This document shows positions 53,891-62,394 of a stretch of 64,000 nt of DNA, in pieces. A program made the translations under genes and the position numbers. Source of the stretch: Prescottella equi (GTDB taxonomy: Bacteria; Actinomycetota; Actinomycetes; Mycobacteriales; Mycobacteriaceae); the NCBI RefSeq assembly GCF_002094305.1, contig NZ_LWTX01000002.1:372001-436000 (forward strand), written 5' to 3'. Positions within the stretch are counted from its first letter, which is position 1. Each line of letters begins with the position of its first letter. The notes beneath the pieces were generated by a model that had not been told where the DNA came from, did no database searches, and saw only the letters and a list, made by a program, of their open reading frames with translations.

Positions 53891-55636
53891 GTGGTGACCG
53901 GACCCCGCGACCCCCACGACGCCCCTCGGCGTGGGCCCCACCCGCAGGATCCTTCGGCGCGACGTCACCCCGGTTTCGAGAACTATCCGCCGTCGCAGCG
54001 GGTCAGCGGGCGTAGGGCACCGCTGCCACCCCTGCATCCGGTGGACCGGTCGGCACGCACCGAGCGCATCGAGCAACCCACCGAGCGTTTCGCGTCCCCG
54101 CCGGCCGAAGAGACCCGCCGGATGGACGTCCCCGCGGATGATGCGGCGAACGGGGCCCGCCCCGAATCCCCCGAGCCTCCCGAATCCGCCGAGGCCGACG
54201 CCCCCAAGCCGCGCCCCATGCCGCGCAAGCTGACGGTGACCCGGGTCGCCGCGATGCGTGGCCGTGAACTCACCAACAAGGGCATCGCCACGTTCCGGCG
54301 CGCGGCCACCGCGGACGGCGCCGACAAGTCGGGGCTGACCGCGCTCACGTACGCGGTGATGGCGAACTTCGCGACCGACGCGACGGTCGCCGTCGCGCTC
54401 GCGAACACCCTTTTCTTCTCCGCCGCGACCGGCGAGGACAAGACCAAGGTCGCGCTGTACCTGCTGATCACGATCGCGCCGTTCGCGGTGATCGCGCCGC
54501 TCATCGGGCCGGCGCTGGACCGTCTGCAGCGGGGCCGGCGGATCGCGCTGGCGTCGTCGTTCGCGCTGCGCACGCTGCTGGCGATCGTGCTGGTCTTCAA
54601 CTTCGACAGCTGGGCGCTGTACCCGTGTGCGCTGGGCATGATGGTGCTCAGCAAGTCCTTCGCGGTACTCAAGAGCGCGGTGACGCCACGCGTGCTGCCA
54701 CCGGAGATAGACCTGGTGCGGGTCAATTCGCGACTGACGGTGTTCGGCCTGATCGGCGGCACCATCGGTGCAGGCGCCCTCGCCGGCGCCCTCGCGTTCC
54801 TCACCGGTTCCACGGGTGCGCTGTGGTTGACCGTCCTGATCACCGCGTTCGGTGCGTACCTGAGCATGCGGATCCCGGCGTGGGTGGAGGTCACCGAGGG
54901 CGAGGTGCCGGCCAAGCTCGCGTTCCACGGGGACGACTCCCCCACCGAACGGATCGACGCGGCCGCCGTCGCGGGCGTCGCCCCCGACAAACGCCGTCAG
55001 CCCCTGGGCCGCACCGTCGTCACCGGGCTGTGGGGCAACGGCACCATCCGGGTGCTCACCGGCTTCCTCACGCTCTACATCGCGTTCGTCGCCAAGGCCA
55101 ACACCGACCACGCCGCGGTCATGCAGGCCGCGATGCTGGGTCTGGTCGGTGCCGCGGCGGGCATCGGCAACTTCGCCGGCAACGCCGCAGGCGCCCGCCT
55201 CGAACTGGGCCGTCCCGCGATGATGGTGGTGCGGTGCACCATCGCCGTCACCGTCGTCGCGATCCTCGCCGCGATCACCGGGAACCTGCTCACCGCGGCG
55301 CTCGCCGCGCTGGTGGCGTCCGCGGCCAGCGCGCTCGCGAAGGTGTCGCTCGACGCGTCGCTGCAGCAGGACCTGCCCGAGGAGTCCATCGCGTCCGGGT
55401 TCGGTCGGTCCGAGACCGTGCTCCAGCTCAGCTGGGTCGTCGGCGGCGCGATGGGCGTCCTGCTGCCCACCGAACTGTGGATCGGTTTCACCGTCGTGTC
55501 GGTGGTGCTTACGATCGGGCTGGTACAGACCGTGCTGACGTATCGCGGTGGCTCGCTGCTACCCGGCCTCGGCGGCAAGCGCCCCGAGCACGTCGACCAG
55601 GAGACCACCGTCGGCCACAGCCCTCGTGCCGACTGA
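53891..55636 (+). CDS. MFS-type membrane protein with long disordered N-terminus
   Basis: A 581-residue protein corresponding to mycobacterial Rv0876. The first about 110 residues are Pro-, Arg- and Glu-rich and disordered. The membrane part (about 150-545) has MFS-like helices with ALDRLQRGRR in the 2-3 loop. Substrate unknown. It starts at GTG 53891 or 53894, with CAGAAT shortly upstream as a possible -10. The DUF2771 gene follows 15 bases later. Confidence 0.8.
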   Translation: MVTGPRDPHDAPRRGPHPQDPSARRHPGFENYPPSQRVSGRRAPLPPLHPVDRSARTERIEQPTERFASPPAEETRRMDVPADDAANGARPESPEPPESAEADAPKPRPMPRKLTVTRVAAMRGRELTNKGIATFRRAATADGADKSGLTALTYAVMANFATDATVAVALANTLFFSAATGEDKTKVALYLLITIAPFAVIAPLIGPALDRLQRGRRIALASSFALRTLLAIVLVFNFDSWALYPCALGMMVLSKSFAVLKSAVTPRVLPPEIDLVRVNSRLTVFGLIGGTIGAGALAGALAFLTGSTGALWLTVLITAFGAYLSMRIPAWVEVTEGEVPAKLAFHGDDSPTERIDAAAVAGVAPDKRRQPLGRTVVTGLWGNGTIRVLTGFLTLYIAFVAKANTDHAAVMQAAMLGLVGAAAGIGNFAGNAAGARLELGRPAMMVVRCTIAVTVVAILAAITGNLLTAALAALVASAASALAKVSLDASLQQDLPEESIASGFGRSETVLQLSWVVGGAMGVLLPTELWIGFTVVSVVLTIGLVQTVLTYRGGSLLPGLGGKRPEHVDQETTVGHSPRAD

Positions 55637-55651
55637 TACACCGAACGAGAA

Positions 55652-56161
55652 ATGGACTTGATGATGCAGGACCGGACGAAGAAGATTCTTGCGCTGATCG
55701 CCGCGGTGGTGATCGTCGCGGCTGCCGGTCTGGCCGGAGTTGTGGCCTACCTCGTCGGGCAGTCGGAGGAGAAGCTGCCGACCATCACGGCGTACTCCAA
55801 GCAGGAGACCGCCACCGTCGTGCCCGGGTTCTGCGACCCGTCGCTGCAGTGCGAGGGCCTCGAAATCGTCGAGCTGCACGTGCCCGAGGGCTACCCGCTG
55901 CAGCTGTCGCTGCCCAAGGAGATCGCCGATTCCGACTGGCGTCTGAACGTGCAGATCGGCAACCCGAAGACCGGTGAGATCTACGAGGGCTACCGCGACT
56001 ACAAGCCCGGCGACGCCTGGGCCGTGACCGTGCCCGGCGCCCCCGGCGAGCAGCTGATCAGCGCCATCATCCAGCTCCCGGCCCAGGGCGGCCTGGCCCC
56101 GGTGTGGGCGCTGCAGACGATGCCGCTGCCCGGCGGCGGTGTGGTCGCCCCCGCCTCCTGA
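55652..56161 (+). CDS. DUF2771 family membrane-anchored protein
   Basis: A 169-residue protein with an N-terminal transmembrane anchor (about 10-35) and an extracytosolic beta-rich domain containing a probable disulfide (FCDPSLQCEG). It corresponds to mycobacterial Rv0877. Function unknown. Co-transcribed with the upstream MFS-type gene; ended by a 22-bp hairpin. Confidence 0.8.
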   Translation: MDLMMQDRTKKILALIAAVVIVAAAGLAGVVAYLVGQSEEKLPTITAYSKQETATVVPGFCDPSLQCEGLEIVELHVPEGYPLQLSLPKEIADSDWRLNVQIGNPKTGEIYEGYRDYKPGDAWAVTVPGAPGEQLISAIIQLPAQGGLAPVWALQTMPLPGGGVVAPAS

Positions 56162-56175
56162 TTCGAGGCCTCGAC

Positions 56176-56222
56176 CGAAACGGGCGCCCTCCGGTGATGA
56201 TCACCGGAGGGCGCCCGTTTCG
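56176..56222. terminator. 22-bp perfect bidirectional terminator hairpin
   Basis: The 22 bases from 56176 (CGAAACGGGCGCC...) pair perfectly with 56201-56222 around a 3-base loop. It lies between the convergent DUF2771 and cspB genes. It is one of the longest perfect stems in the window. Confidence 0.88.
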
Positions 56223-56237
56223 CGTCGCGTGGACGAC

Positions 56238-56651
56238 TCAGCTGTCGAGCTCGCGTGCGACGGCGCGCACCACCTCGGAGATCCGCTGCGCGGTCTTGCG
56301 GTCCGGGTACTTACCCTTGCGCAGGTCCGGCTGGATCTTGGCCTCGAGCAGCGTGATCATGTCCTCGACCATGCCGTGCAGTTCGTCGGGCGAGTGCTTG
56401 CGCGCCACGGCGTCCTTGCGCGCCCCACCGTTCTGGCGGAGCGTCGGGGCCGGCTCGAGCAGCTGGACCTTGAGCGCCTGCGGACCGCGGCGTCCGGCGG
56501 CCATGTCGAATTCGACGCGCTGACCGGCCTTGAGGCCGTCGACGTCGCCGGGCAGCGCGGAAGCGCGGACGTAGACGTCCTCCCCTTCTTCCTGGGACAG
56601 GAAGCCGAAACCCTTCTCGACGTCGTACCACTTCACCTTGCCGGTAGGCAC
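56238..56651 (-). CDS. cspB: Cold-shock domain protein CspB-like with C-terminal extension
   Basis: A 137-residue protein. An N-terminal cold-shock domain (about 1-67) has the RNA-binding motifs KGFGFL and DVYVRAS. A conserved C-terminal extension ([18 protein letters not shown]...[21 protein letters not shown]) is the one seen in mycobacterial Rv0871. It probably binds single-stranded RNA or DNA. GTG at 56651 is chosen ([14 protein letters not shown]), with AGGTGA 6 bases upstream; another GTG three codons earlier is possible. Confidence 0.88.
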   Translation of the reverse strand: MPTGKVKWYDVEKGFGFLSQEEGEDVYVRASALPGDVDGLKAGQRVEFDMAAGRRGPQALKVQLLEPAPTLRQNGGARKDAVARKHSPDELHGMVEDMITLLEAKIQPDLRKGKYPDRKTAQRISEVVRAVARELDS

Positions 56652-56872
56652 CGTGTTCACCTGCTCATCTGCCAGCCGCACTCCCCGTTGAGCGCGCGCG
56701 TGTATCTATGCAAAACAACGCGCCCCACTCGGATTGCGGGACGCGTGAATGCCCGAGTGTACCCGCCCCGCCCGGTCACAGGCATCCGCGTTTCGGGCCG
56801 CAGGACGCGTGGGCGACGGTCCGGCATGTGGGTGTCGGAAGCGCCGGCCCCTGCCTCGAACCGGCCGCCGAC

Positions 56873-56878
56873 TATGCT
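56873..56878 (+). promoter_or_regulatory. -10 element of metA, near-leaderless
   Basis: TATGCT at 56873-56878 fits TANNNT and lies 8 bases before the ATG at 56887, so transcription would begin at or just before the start codon. The 235 bases between cspB and metA show no gene. Confidence 0.5.
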
Positions 56879-56886
56879 GCTGGGCG

Positions 56887-57801
56887 ATGCCTGTCAACGT
56901 GCCGCGCGACCTTCCCGCCAGGGCCATCCTGGAGGCGGAGCGAATCTTTGTCATGTCCGACGAGCGCGCCGGACATCAGGACATTCGCCCCATGCGGATC
57001 GCGATTTTGAATCTGATGCCGCTGAAGGTCTCCACCGAGACGCAGCTTCTACGGTTGCTCAGCAACAACCCGCTGCAGATCGAGATCACTCTGCTGCACA
57101 TGGCCAGCCATGTCTCCCGTACCACCTCTGCCGAGCATCTCGAATCGTTCTACTCGACTTTCGACGACGTGGCCCACATGCACTTCGACGGGCTCATCGT
57201 CACCGGGGCGCCGATCGAGAAGCTCGACTTCGAGGACGTCGACTACTGGCCGGAGATGACCAAGATCCTCGACTGGGCCCGCGGCGCCGTGCAGTCGACC
57301 CTGCACGTCTGCTGGGGTGCGCAGGCGGCCCTGTACCACTACTACGGCGTCGGCAAACACGAAGTCCCACAGAAGATCTCCGGTGTATTTCCCCACCGGC
57401 TCACCGGGGTGCAATCTCCGATCGTCACCGGGTTCGACGACGAGTTCCTGGCCCCGCACTCACGGCACACCGACGTCCACGCCGCCGACATCGAGGCCAC
57501 CGGCGAGGTCGACGTGTTGGCAGTGAGCGACGAGGCCGGGGTCTACCTGGCCGCCACCCCGGACGGCCGCCAGGTCTTCGTGACCGGGCACCCCGAGTAC
57601 GACGCGGACACCTTGGCACGCGAATATCGCCGCGACAGCGCGCAAGGTCTGCCGATCGCGGCGCCCGCGCACTACTTCCCCGGCGACGATCCCGCCGCGA
57701 GCCCGCTCAACCGCTGGCGCGGTCACGGGCACCTGCTGTACTCCAACTGGCTCAACTACTGCGTCTACCAGGAGACCCCGTTCCTTCCCGGCGACGTCTG
57801 A
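56887..57801 (+). CDS. metA: Homoserine O-acyltransferase, MetA family (predicted acetyl-CoA type)
   Basis: A 304-residue member of the homoserine trans-acylase family in methionine synthesis. The nucleophile is Cys142 in VCWGAQAA, and the catalytic His and Glu are in GHPEY (236, 238). At residue 111 (GAPIE) it has Glu, the residue linked to acetyl-CoA use in Bacillus-type enzymes; Gly there gives succinyl-CoA specificity in E. coli. It should therefore be an O-acetyltransferase despite the usual succinyltransferase name. Many actinobacteria use the unrelated MetX instead. It is in an apparently single-gene unit. Confidence 0.87.
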   Translation: MPVNVPRDLPARAILEAERIFVMSDERAGHQDIRPMRIAILNLMPLKVSTETQLLRLLSNNPLQIEITLLHMASHVSRTTSAEHLESFYSTFDDVAHMHFDGLIVTGAPIEKLDFEDVDYWPEMTKILDWARGAVQSTLHVCWGAQAALYHYYGVGKHEVPQKISGVFPHRLTGVQSPIVTGFDDEFLAPHSRHTDVHAADIEATGEVDVLAVSDEAGVYLAATPDGRQVFVTGHPEYDADTLAREYRRDSAQGLPIAAPAHYFPGDDPAASPLNRWRGHGHLLYSNWLNYCVYQETPFLPGDV

Positions 57802-57904
57802 CCGGCTGAGTCCGTCCCGTAGTTCGGCGACCAGGTGGTCGGTCCGTTCGCTGCGTGCCCGATACTGGTGCGCACGGACTTTCGACGACAGTGAGGACCA
57901 CGCC

Positions 57905-58681
57905 GTGACGACGCTCGACGACCTGCTCACCAAGATCGGTTCCAAGAGCATCGAGGTGCTCGACCTCACCGCGCCGCTGAGCTCGGAGACGCCCGTCCTG
58001 CATCTGCCGGAGCCGTTCGCGAACACCATCCCGGCACGTCTGGAGACGGTCAGCAACTTCGACGACGACGGGCCGGCGTGGGCGTGGAACAACCTCCACA
58101 CCGGCGAGCACACCGGCACACACCTGGACGCGCCGACGCACTGGATCACCGGCCGCGACGGCGCCAGCGTCGACCAGATCCCGCCGGAGCGGCTGATCGG
58201 CCCGGTCGCTGTCGTCGACGTCACCGCCGAGGTGGAGCAGAATCCGGATTTCGTGCTCGAGGTGGAGCACCTCGAGGCGTGGGAGGCCCAGAACGGTCCG
58301 CTGCCCGACGGCGCGTGGCTGATCCTGCGCACCGGGTGGGGCGAGCGCGGCACCGACCCGGTGCGCTTCGCGAACGCCGACGCCGACGGCCCGCACACCC
58401 CCGGCGTCTCGGCGGCCGCCGCGAAATGGCTCGCCGAGCAGAGCCCCATCACCGGTCTCGGCGTCGAGACGGTCGGCATCGACGCGGGCATCGCGGCCGG
58501 CTTCGAGCCGATGTTCCCGGCGCACTACTACCTGCTCGGCAACGACAAGTACGGCCTGACGCAGCTGCGGGGCGTCGACAAGCTGCCGACACTCGGCGCG
58601 GTGCTGGTGGCCTCGCCGCTGCCGATCGTCGGCGGCACCGGCAGCCCCGCCCGAGTGTTCGCGCTGGTCGAACGGGCATGA
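57905..58681 (+). CDS. Cyclase family metal-dependent hydrolase (kynurenine formamidase-like)
   Basis: A 258-residue protein of the cyclase/KynB fold with the metal-binding HTGTHLDAPTHW motif (about 69-80) and a second conserved region AWLILRTGWGE. Members are manganese or zinc amidases and lactonases. GTG at 57905 follows GAGGA. Its stop overlaps the ThDP-enzyme start as ATGA, so the two probably act in one pathway. The substrate is unknown and kynurenine is only one possibility. Confidence 0.83.
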   Translation: MTTLDDLLTKIGSKSIEVLDLTAPLSSETPVLHLPEPFANTIPARLETVSNFDDDGPAWAWNNLHTGEHTGTHLDAPTHWITGRDGASVDQIPPERLIGPVAVVDVTAEVEQNPDFVLEVEHLEAWEAQNGPLPDGAWLILRTGWGERGTDPVRFANADADGPHTPGVSAAAAKWLAEQSPITGLGVETVGIDAGIAAGFEPMFPAHYYLLGNDKYGLTQLRGVDKLPTLGAVLVASPLPIVGGTGSPARVFALVERA

Positions 58682-60333
58682 GTTCCACCGCCGCCGGTTT
58701 CACTGTCGCGCAGTTGGTGGGCGCCACCCTCGCCGAGCTCGGGGTGGGGCACGCGTTCGGGGTGGTGGGCAGCGGCAACTTCGCGGTCACCAACGCGCTG
58801 ATCGCGGCGGGCGTGCCGTTCGTCGCGGCCCGGCACGAGGGCGGCGCCGCCACGATGGCCGACGCCTACTCGCGGCTGTCGGCGCTGCCGGCGGTGGTCA
58901 CCACTCATCAGGGCTGCGGGCTCACCAACGCCGTCACCGGGATCGGTGAGGCCGCGAAGAGCCGCACCCCGCTGATCGTGCTCACCGCCGACACTGCCGG
59001 TGCTGCCGTGCGATCGAACTTTCGGATCGACCAGGATGCGTTGGCGCGCAGCGTCGGTGCGGTGGCCGAACGGGTGCATTCGGCGGCGTCGGCGATGGCC
59101 GACACCGTCCGCGCCTACCGCACCGCGGTCCGCGAGCGGCGGACCGTGGTGTTGAGTCTGCCGTTGGACGTGCAGGAGCAGGCCGCCCCGCAGTCGTGGG
59201 CGGTGCCGCTGCTGCCGCCGATCCAGCGGGTACACCCGGACGCGGGCGCGCTGACGTCGCTGGTGGCGCTGCTCGACCGGGCCGAGCGGCCGGTGTTCGT
59301 GGCCGGGCGCGGCGCCCGGGACGCCGGACCGCAGATCGCGGCGCTGGCCGAGCGCACCGGCGCGCTGGTCGCGACGTCGGCGGTGGCCAACGGTTTGTTC
59401 GAGGGAAACCCGTTCTCGCTCGGGATCTCCGGCGGCTTCTCGTGCCCGCTCACGGCGGAGCTGATCGCCGGTGCCGACCTGATCGTGGGCTGGGGTTGTG
59501 CGCTGAACATGTGGACGATGCGGCACGGATCGCTGATCGGCGCCGACGCCACCGTCGTACAGGTGGACGTCGAGGACGCGGCGCTGGGCGCGAACCGGCC
59601 GATCGATCTGGGAGTGCTGGGCGACTGCCGTGAGACCGCCGCCGCAGCGGTCGCGGCTGTCGGTCCGGCGCGGGCCGGCTACCGCAGCGACGAGCTGCGG
59701 GAGCGTATTGCGGCGCACGGGCGTTGGAACGACATGGTGTTCGACGACCTGTCGACCACGTCGACGATCGACCCGCGCGTGCTGTCGCGGGAGCTGGACG
59801 CGATTCTGCCGCGCGAGCGCACGGTGTCGGTGGACTCCGGCAACTTCATGGGCTACCCCAGTGCGTACCTGCGGGTGCCGGACGAGTTCGGCTTCAACTT
59901 CACGCAGGCCTTCCAGTCGATCGGGCTGGGTCTGGCGACGGCGATCGGAACGGCGCTGGCGCAACCGGATCGGATCCCGGTCGCCGCGCTGGGCGACGGC
60001 GGCTTCCTGATGGGGATCTCCGAACTGGAGACGGTGGTGCGGCTGGGACTGCCGATGGTCTTGGTGGTCTACAACGACAGCGCCTACGGCGCGGAGGTCC
60101 ACCACTTCGATGCGCCGGGCACCGACCATTCCGCAGTCACGTTCCCGGACACCGACATTGCGGCGATAGCCCGGGGGTACGGGGCGGAGGCCGTCACGGT
60201 ACGGTCGGTCGCCGACCTCGACGCCGTGCGCACCTGGGTCGCGGGGCCGCGGAATCGGCCGCTGCTGATCGATGCGAAGGTCAGTTCCGACGGCGGCGCG
60301 TGGTGGCTGGCCGAGGCGTTCAAGGGGCACTGA
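58678..60333 (+). CDS. Thiamine diphosphate-dependent enzyme (acetolactate synthase/decarboxylase-like)
   Basis: A 551-residue ThDP enzyme with the three-domain plan of acetolactate synthases and benzoylformate/indolepyruvate-type decarboxylases. The cofactor-activating Glu is in RHEGGAATMADAY (about residue 60). The C-terminal ThDP-binding motif starts at GDGGFLMG and ends in YNDSAYG. The product is uncertain. It is coupled (ATGA) to the cyclase-like hydrolase, suggesting a 2-keto acid or cyclic diketone pathway. Confidence 0.84.
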   Translation: MSSTAAGFTVAQLVGATLAELGVGHAFGVVGSGNFAVTNALIAAGVPFVAARHEGGAATMADAYSRLSALPAVVTTHQGCGLTNAVTGIGEAAKSRTPLIVLTADTAGAAVRSNFRIDQDALARSVGAVAERVHSAASAMADTVRAYRTAVRERRTVVLSLPLDVQEQAAPQSWAVPLLPPIQRVHPDAGALTSLVALLDRAERPVFVAGRGARDAGPQIAALAERTGALVATSAVANGLFEGNPFSLGISGGFSCPLTAELIAGADLIVGWGCALNMWTMRHGSLIGADATVVQVDVEDAALGANRPIDLGVLGDCRETAAAAVAAVGPARAGYRSDELRERIAAHGRWNDMVFDDLSTTSTIDPRVLSRELDAILPRERTVSVDSGNFMGYPSAYLRVPDEFGFNFTQAFQSIGLGLATAIGTALAQPDRIPVAALGDGGFLMGISELETVVRLGLPMVLVVYNDSAYGAEVHHFDAPGTDHSAVTFPDTDIAAIARGYGAEAVTVRSVADLDAVRTWVAGPRNRPLLIDAKVSSDGGAWWLAEAFKGH

Positions 60334-60649
60334 CCAGCCGTTTCGTAGGCAGTTTCGCGCACTTCCGGTGACTGAACCGATCCCGGACAAATTTCCTTCT
60401 GGACGATTGACCAGTTTTGCCTTCAACAAGGTCTCGGGAGTGCTACAACTTACTCCGGCACCGCGCGGGGGCAGTGCCAAACGTTCGACTCAGCTCTGCA
60501 TGTTCTGCCATCTCTGCCAGCGCCGGACGAGCGCCGACCAGGTTGTCGTGTGTGAAACAAAGTTTTGACTGGTCCAAGTGTCTGTACGCCGACGCACCAC
60601 CCTTGCAACGACCCCTACCCTCGGGGCCAGAAGAAACGAGAACACCCGC
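60334..60649. other. 316-base regulatory region upstream of the SipW-type export cluster
   Basis: No convincing gene. GC content drops here and stays lower to the window end. TTGACC (60407-60412) and TTGACT (60565-60570) are possible -35 boxes, but I find no -10 at the right distance. Short TCTGC(C) words recur at 60495-60520. The region may hold a long leader controlling the surface-protein operon. Confidence 0.45.
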
Positions 60650-61180
60650 ATGAACAAGAAGACCAAGGGCGCAATCGCCGCCGGTGCTGCTGCAGCCCTC
60701 CTCGCCGGTGGCGCCGGCTCGTTCGCGCTGTGGAGTGACAGCGAGAACCTCGCCGGTGGCACGATCCAGTCGGGCAAGCTCACCCTTACCACCGCCGGGA
60801 CGCCGACCTGGACGAAGGGTGGCAACAGCATCGACATCACCACCTACAAGGTCGTTCCGGGCGACGTCATCACATACAACGCAACGGCAACCATCGGCGC
60901 CTCAGGCAACAACCTCGCCGCACATCTCAAGGCCACCGTCCCCGGCCTCGGCACCAGCACCGAACTTGCCCAGGCCCTACAGACCTCCACGACCGCCACG
61001 GTCAATAGCGTCCCGCTGCCCTCGGACCCGGCGGGCGTGGCTATCACCAGCGCCAACGACGGCCAGACGGTCCAGGTCCAGGTCCAGTTCACGTTCGACG
61101 CTGCAACCGCAAACCAGGTGGCACAGAACCAGAGCGCGACCTTCGGCAACGTCGTCCTGGACCTCACACAGGATTCCTGA
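60650..61180 (+). CDS. Exported protein with SipW-type alternate signal peptide (TasA/camelysin-like)
   Basis: A 176-residue protein with a Lys-rich N-terminus, a hydrophobic core (about 9-27) and the hallmark ALWSDSENLAGGTIQSG at the cleavage region (Trp28), as in proteins matured by SipW peptidases. The mature part is a Thr-, Asn- and Val-rich beta domain without Cys, like TasA/camelysin fibre subunits. I associate it with the RER_14450-type exported family described from Rhodococcus. It is the first gene of the cluster, 3 bases before the next. The weak ribosome site AAGAAACGAG is upstream of ATG 60650. Confidence 0.78.
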   Translation: MNKKTKGAIAAGAAAALLAGGAGSFALWSDSENLAGGTIQSGKLTLTTAGTPTWTKGGNSIDITTYKVVPGDVITYNATATIGASGNNLAAHLKATVPGLGTSTELAQALQTSTTATVNSVPLPSDPAGVAITSANDGQTVQVQVQFTFDAATANQVAQNQSATFGNVVLDLTQDS

Positions 61181-61183
61181 CAG

Positions 61184-61741
61184 TTGTTTAGAAACCACCG
61201 TCGGTGGGCACTCGCAGCGGTGCCGGTCCTGGGCCTGATCTTCTTCTCTGCCCAGCAGACCGGCGCGCTGTGGAGTGACTCCAAGAGCTTCGCCGGAGGC
61301 ACCATCACCTCCGGAACCCTCGACATCGGTGTCGGTGCCGGCGGCGCGAGCCAGAGCAGCTACGCATTCTCATCGTTGGGCAAAGCCGGCCTGATGCCCG
61401 GCGGCTTCGCTCAAGCCCCGCTGACGGTGCGCAATAGCGGCAACGTGCCGATGAAGTACCGACTACAGAACGTCGCGCAGTCGAATACTGCTGTGCCGCT
61501 GACCCTCACGGTGTCCACGGTCACCTCCGAGGGCGACTGCCCGACGGCCGCTGCCCCCTCTGGCGCCACACAGTTGTACCACGGCCCGATGATCGGGGCT
61601 CAGACTCCGACTTCACCGGCATGGCGCACACTTGGTGCGGGGGCCGCTGAAGTGCTTTGTCTCAGAGGCACGGTCGGGACCGCCGAGACACCCGGCGCGA
61701 GCACCACCGCAACGTTCACCTTCGCTTCGGAGTCCTGGTGA
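61184..61741 (+). CDS. Second alternate-signal exported protein
   Basis: A 185-residue protein with N-terminal RNHRRW, hydrophobic core and GALWSDSKSFAGGTITSG (Trp30), the same cleavage-region motif as the preceding gene. The mature domain has MPGGFAQAPLTVRNSGNVPMKY and two cysteines (CPTAAAP and VLCLRG) likely to form a disulfide. It starts at TTG 61184, three bases after the previous stop, and its stop overlaps the peptidase start as GTGA. Confidence 0.78.
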   Translation: MFRNHRRWALAAVPVLGLIFFSAQQTGALWSDSKSFAGGTITSGTLDIGVGAGGASQSSYAFSSLGKAGLMPGGFAQAPLTVRNSGNVPMKYRLQNVAQSNTAVPLTLTVSTVTSEGDCPTAAAPSGATQLYHGPMIGAQTPTSPAWRTLGAGAAEVLCLRGTVGTAETPGASTTATFTFASESW

Positions 61742-62382
61742 GTCACGCAGTCGGCCGCGAGGACCAACTCACCACCGTTTGGTGGTGGGTCAAGTCCGTC
61801 GTGTCATGGCTGCTTCTCATCGCAATGACGGGCGTGCTCGCGCTCACCATCGTGATTCCACGAGTTGTCGGCGCCACGCCGTATACGGTGCTGACGGGAT
61901 CGATGAAGCCCACGTATCCGCCAGGCACGCTCATCGTCGTCCGTCCGCAGGATCCGCAAACTCTCGCGGTCGGTGACCCCATCACCTTCCAGTGGGAGTC
62001 CGGGAAGCCCGAGGTCGTGACGCATCGGATCACTCAAGTCAGACGCACGTCACAGGGTGATCTGACCTTCGTGACGCACGGTGACAACAATCCGTCCCCA
62101 GACGAGAGACCGGTTGTGCCCGAGCAGGTTCGGGGCAAGGTCTGGTATTCGATGCCTTACGTGGGCTATATCAACAACTACATCACAGGTAAGCAGCGTT
62201 CGATCCTCCTGACGGTGGTCGTAGGCGGCCTGCTGATCTACGCGGTATCGATGTTCGTCAGTTCGAGTCGAGACAAGGCGCGCAGCCGTCGCCCAAAGCC
62301 GATCGACCTTCGCGACGACGACTCCACCGCGACAGCCGTAATCCCGGTGATCGACGGCAACGCGTCGACCACAAAGAAATAA
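61738..62382 (+). CDS. SipW-like (ER-type) signal peptidase I
   Basis: A 214-residue membrane peptidase. N-terminal helix (about 18-42), then catalytic Ser55 in LTGSMKPTYPPG, His96 in VVTHRI in place of the bacterial Lys (the Ser-His type of SipW and eukaryotic Sec11), and Asp116 in HGDNN. A second helix (about 155-174) follows, and then a cytosolic tail ending TAVIPVIDGNASTTKK. It presumably removes the alternate signals of the neighbouring proteins. GTG at 61738 overlaps the upstream substrate's stop. Confidence 0.85.
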   Translation: MSHAVGREDQLTTVWWWVKSVVSWLLLIAMTGVLALTIVIPRVVGATPYTVLTGSMKPTYPPGTLIVVRPQDPQTLAVGDPITFQWESGKPEVVTHRITQVRRTSQGDLTFVTHGDNNPSPDERPVVPEQVRGKVWYSMPYVGYINNYITGKQRSILLTVVVGGLLIYAVSMFVSSSRDKARSRRPKPIDLRDDDSTATAVIPVIDGNASTTKK

Positions 62383-62394
62383 GAAGGGCCAACC

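Noticed and set aside
60500-60568. A short frame with a CHLC...C pattern resembling a zinc knuckle upstream of the export cluster
   Set aside because: It is an out-of-frame tail with no ribosome site and no further domain; most likely chance.
60334-60649. A riboswitch (for example for cyclic di-GMP) in the leader of the export cluster
   Set aside because: I could not build a matching conserved core or pairing scheme, only scattered short repeats.
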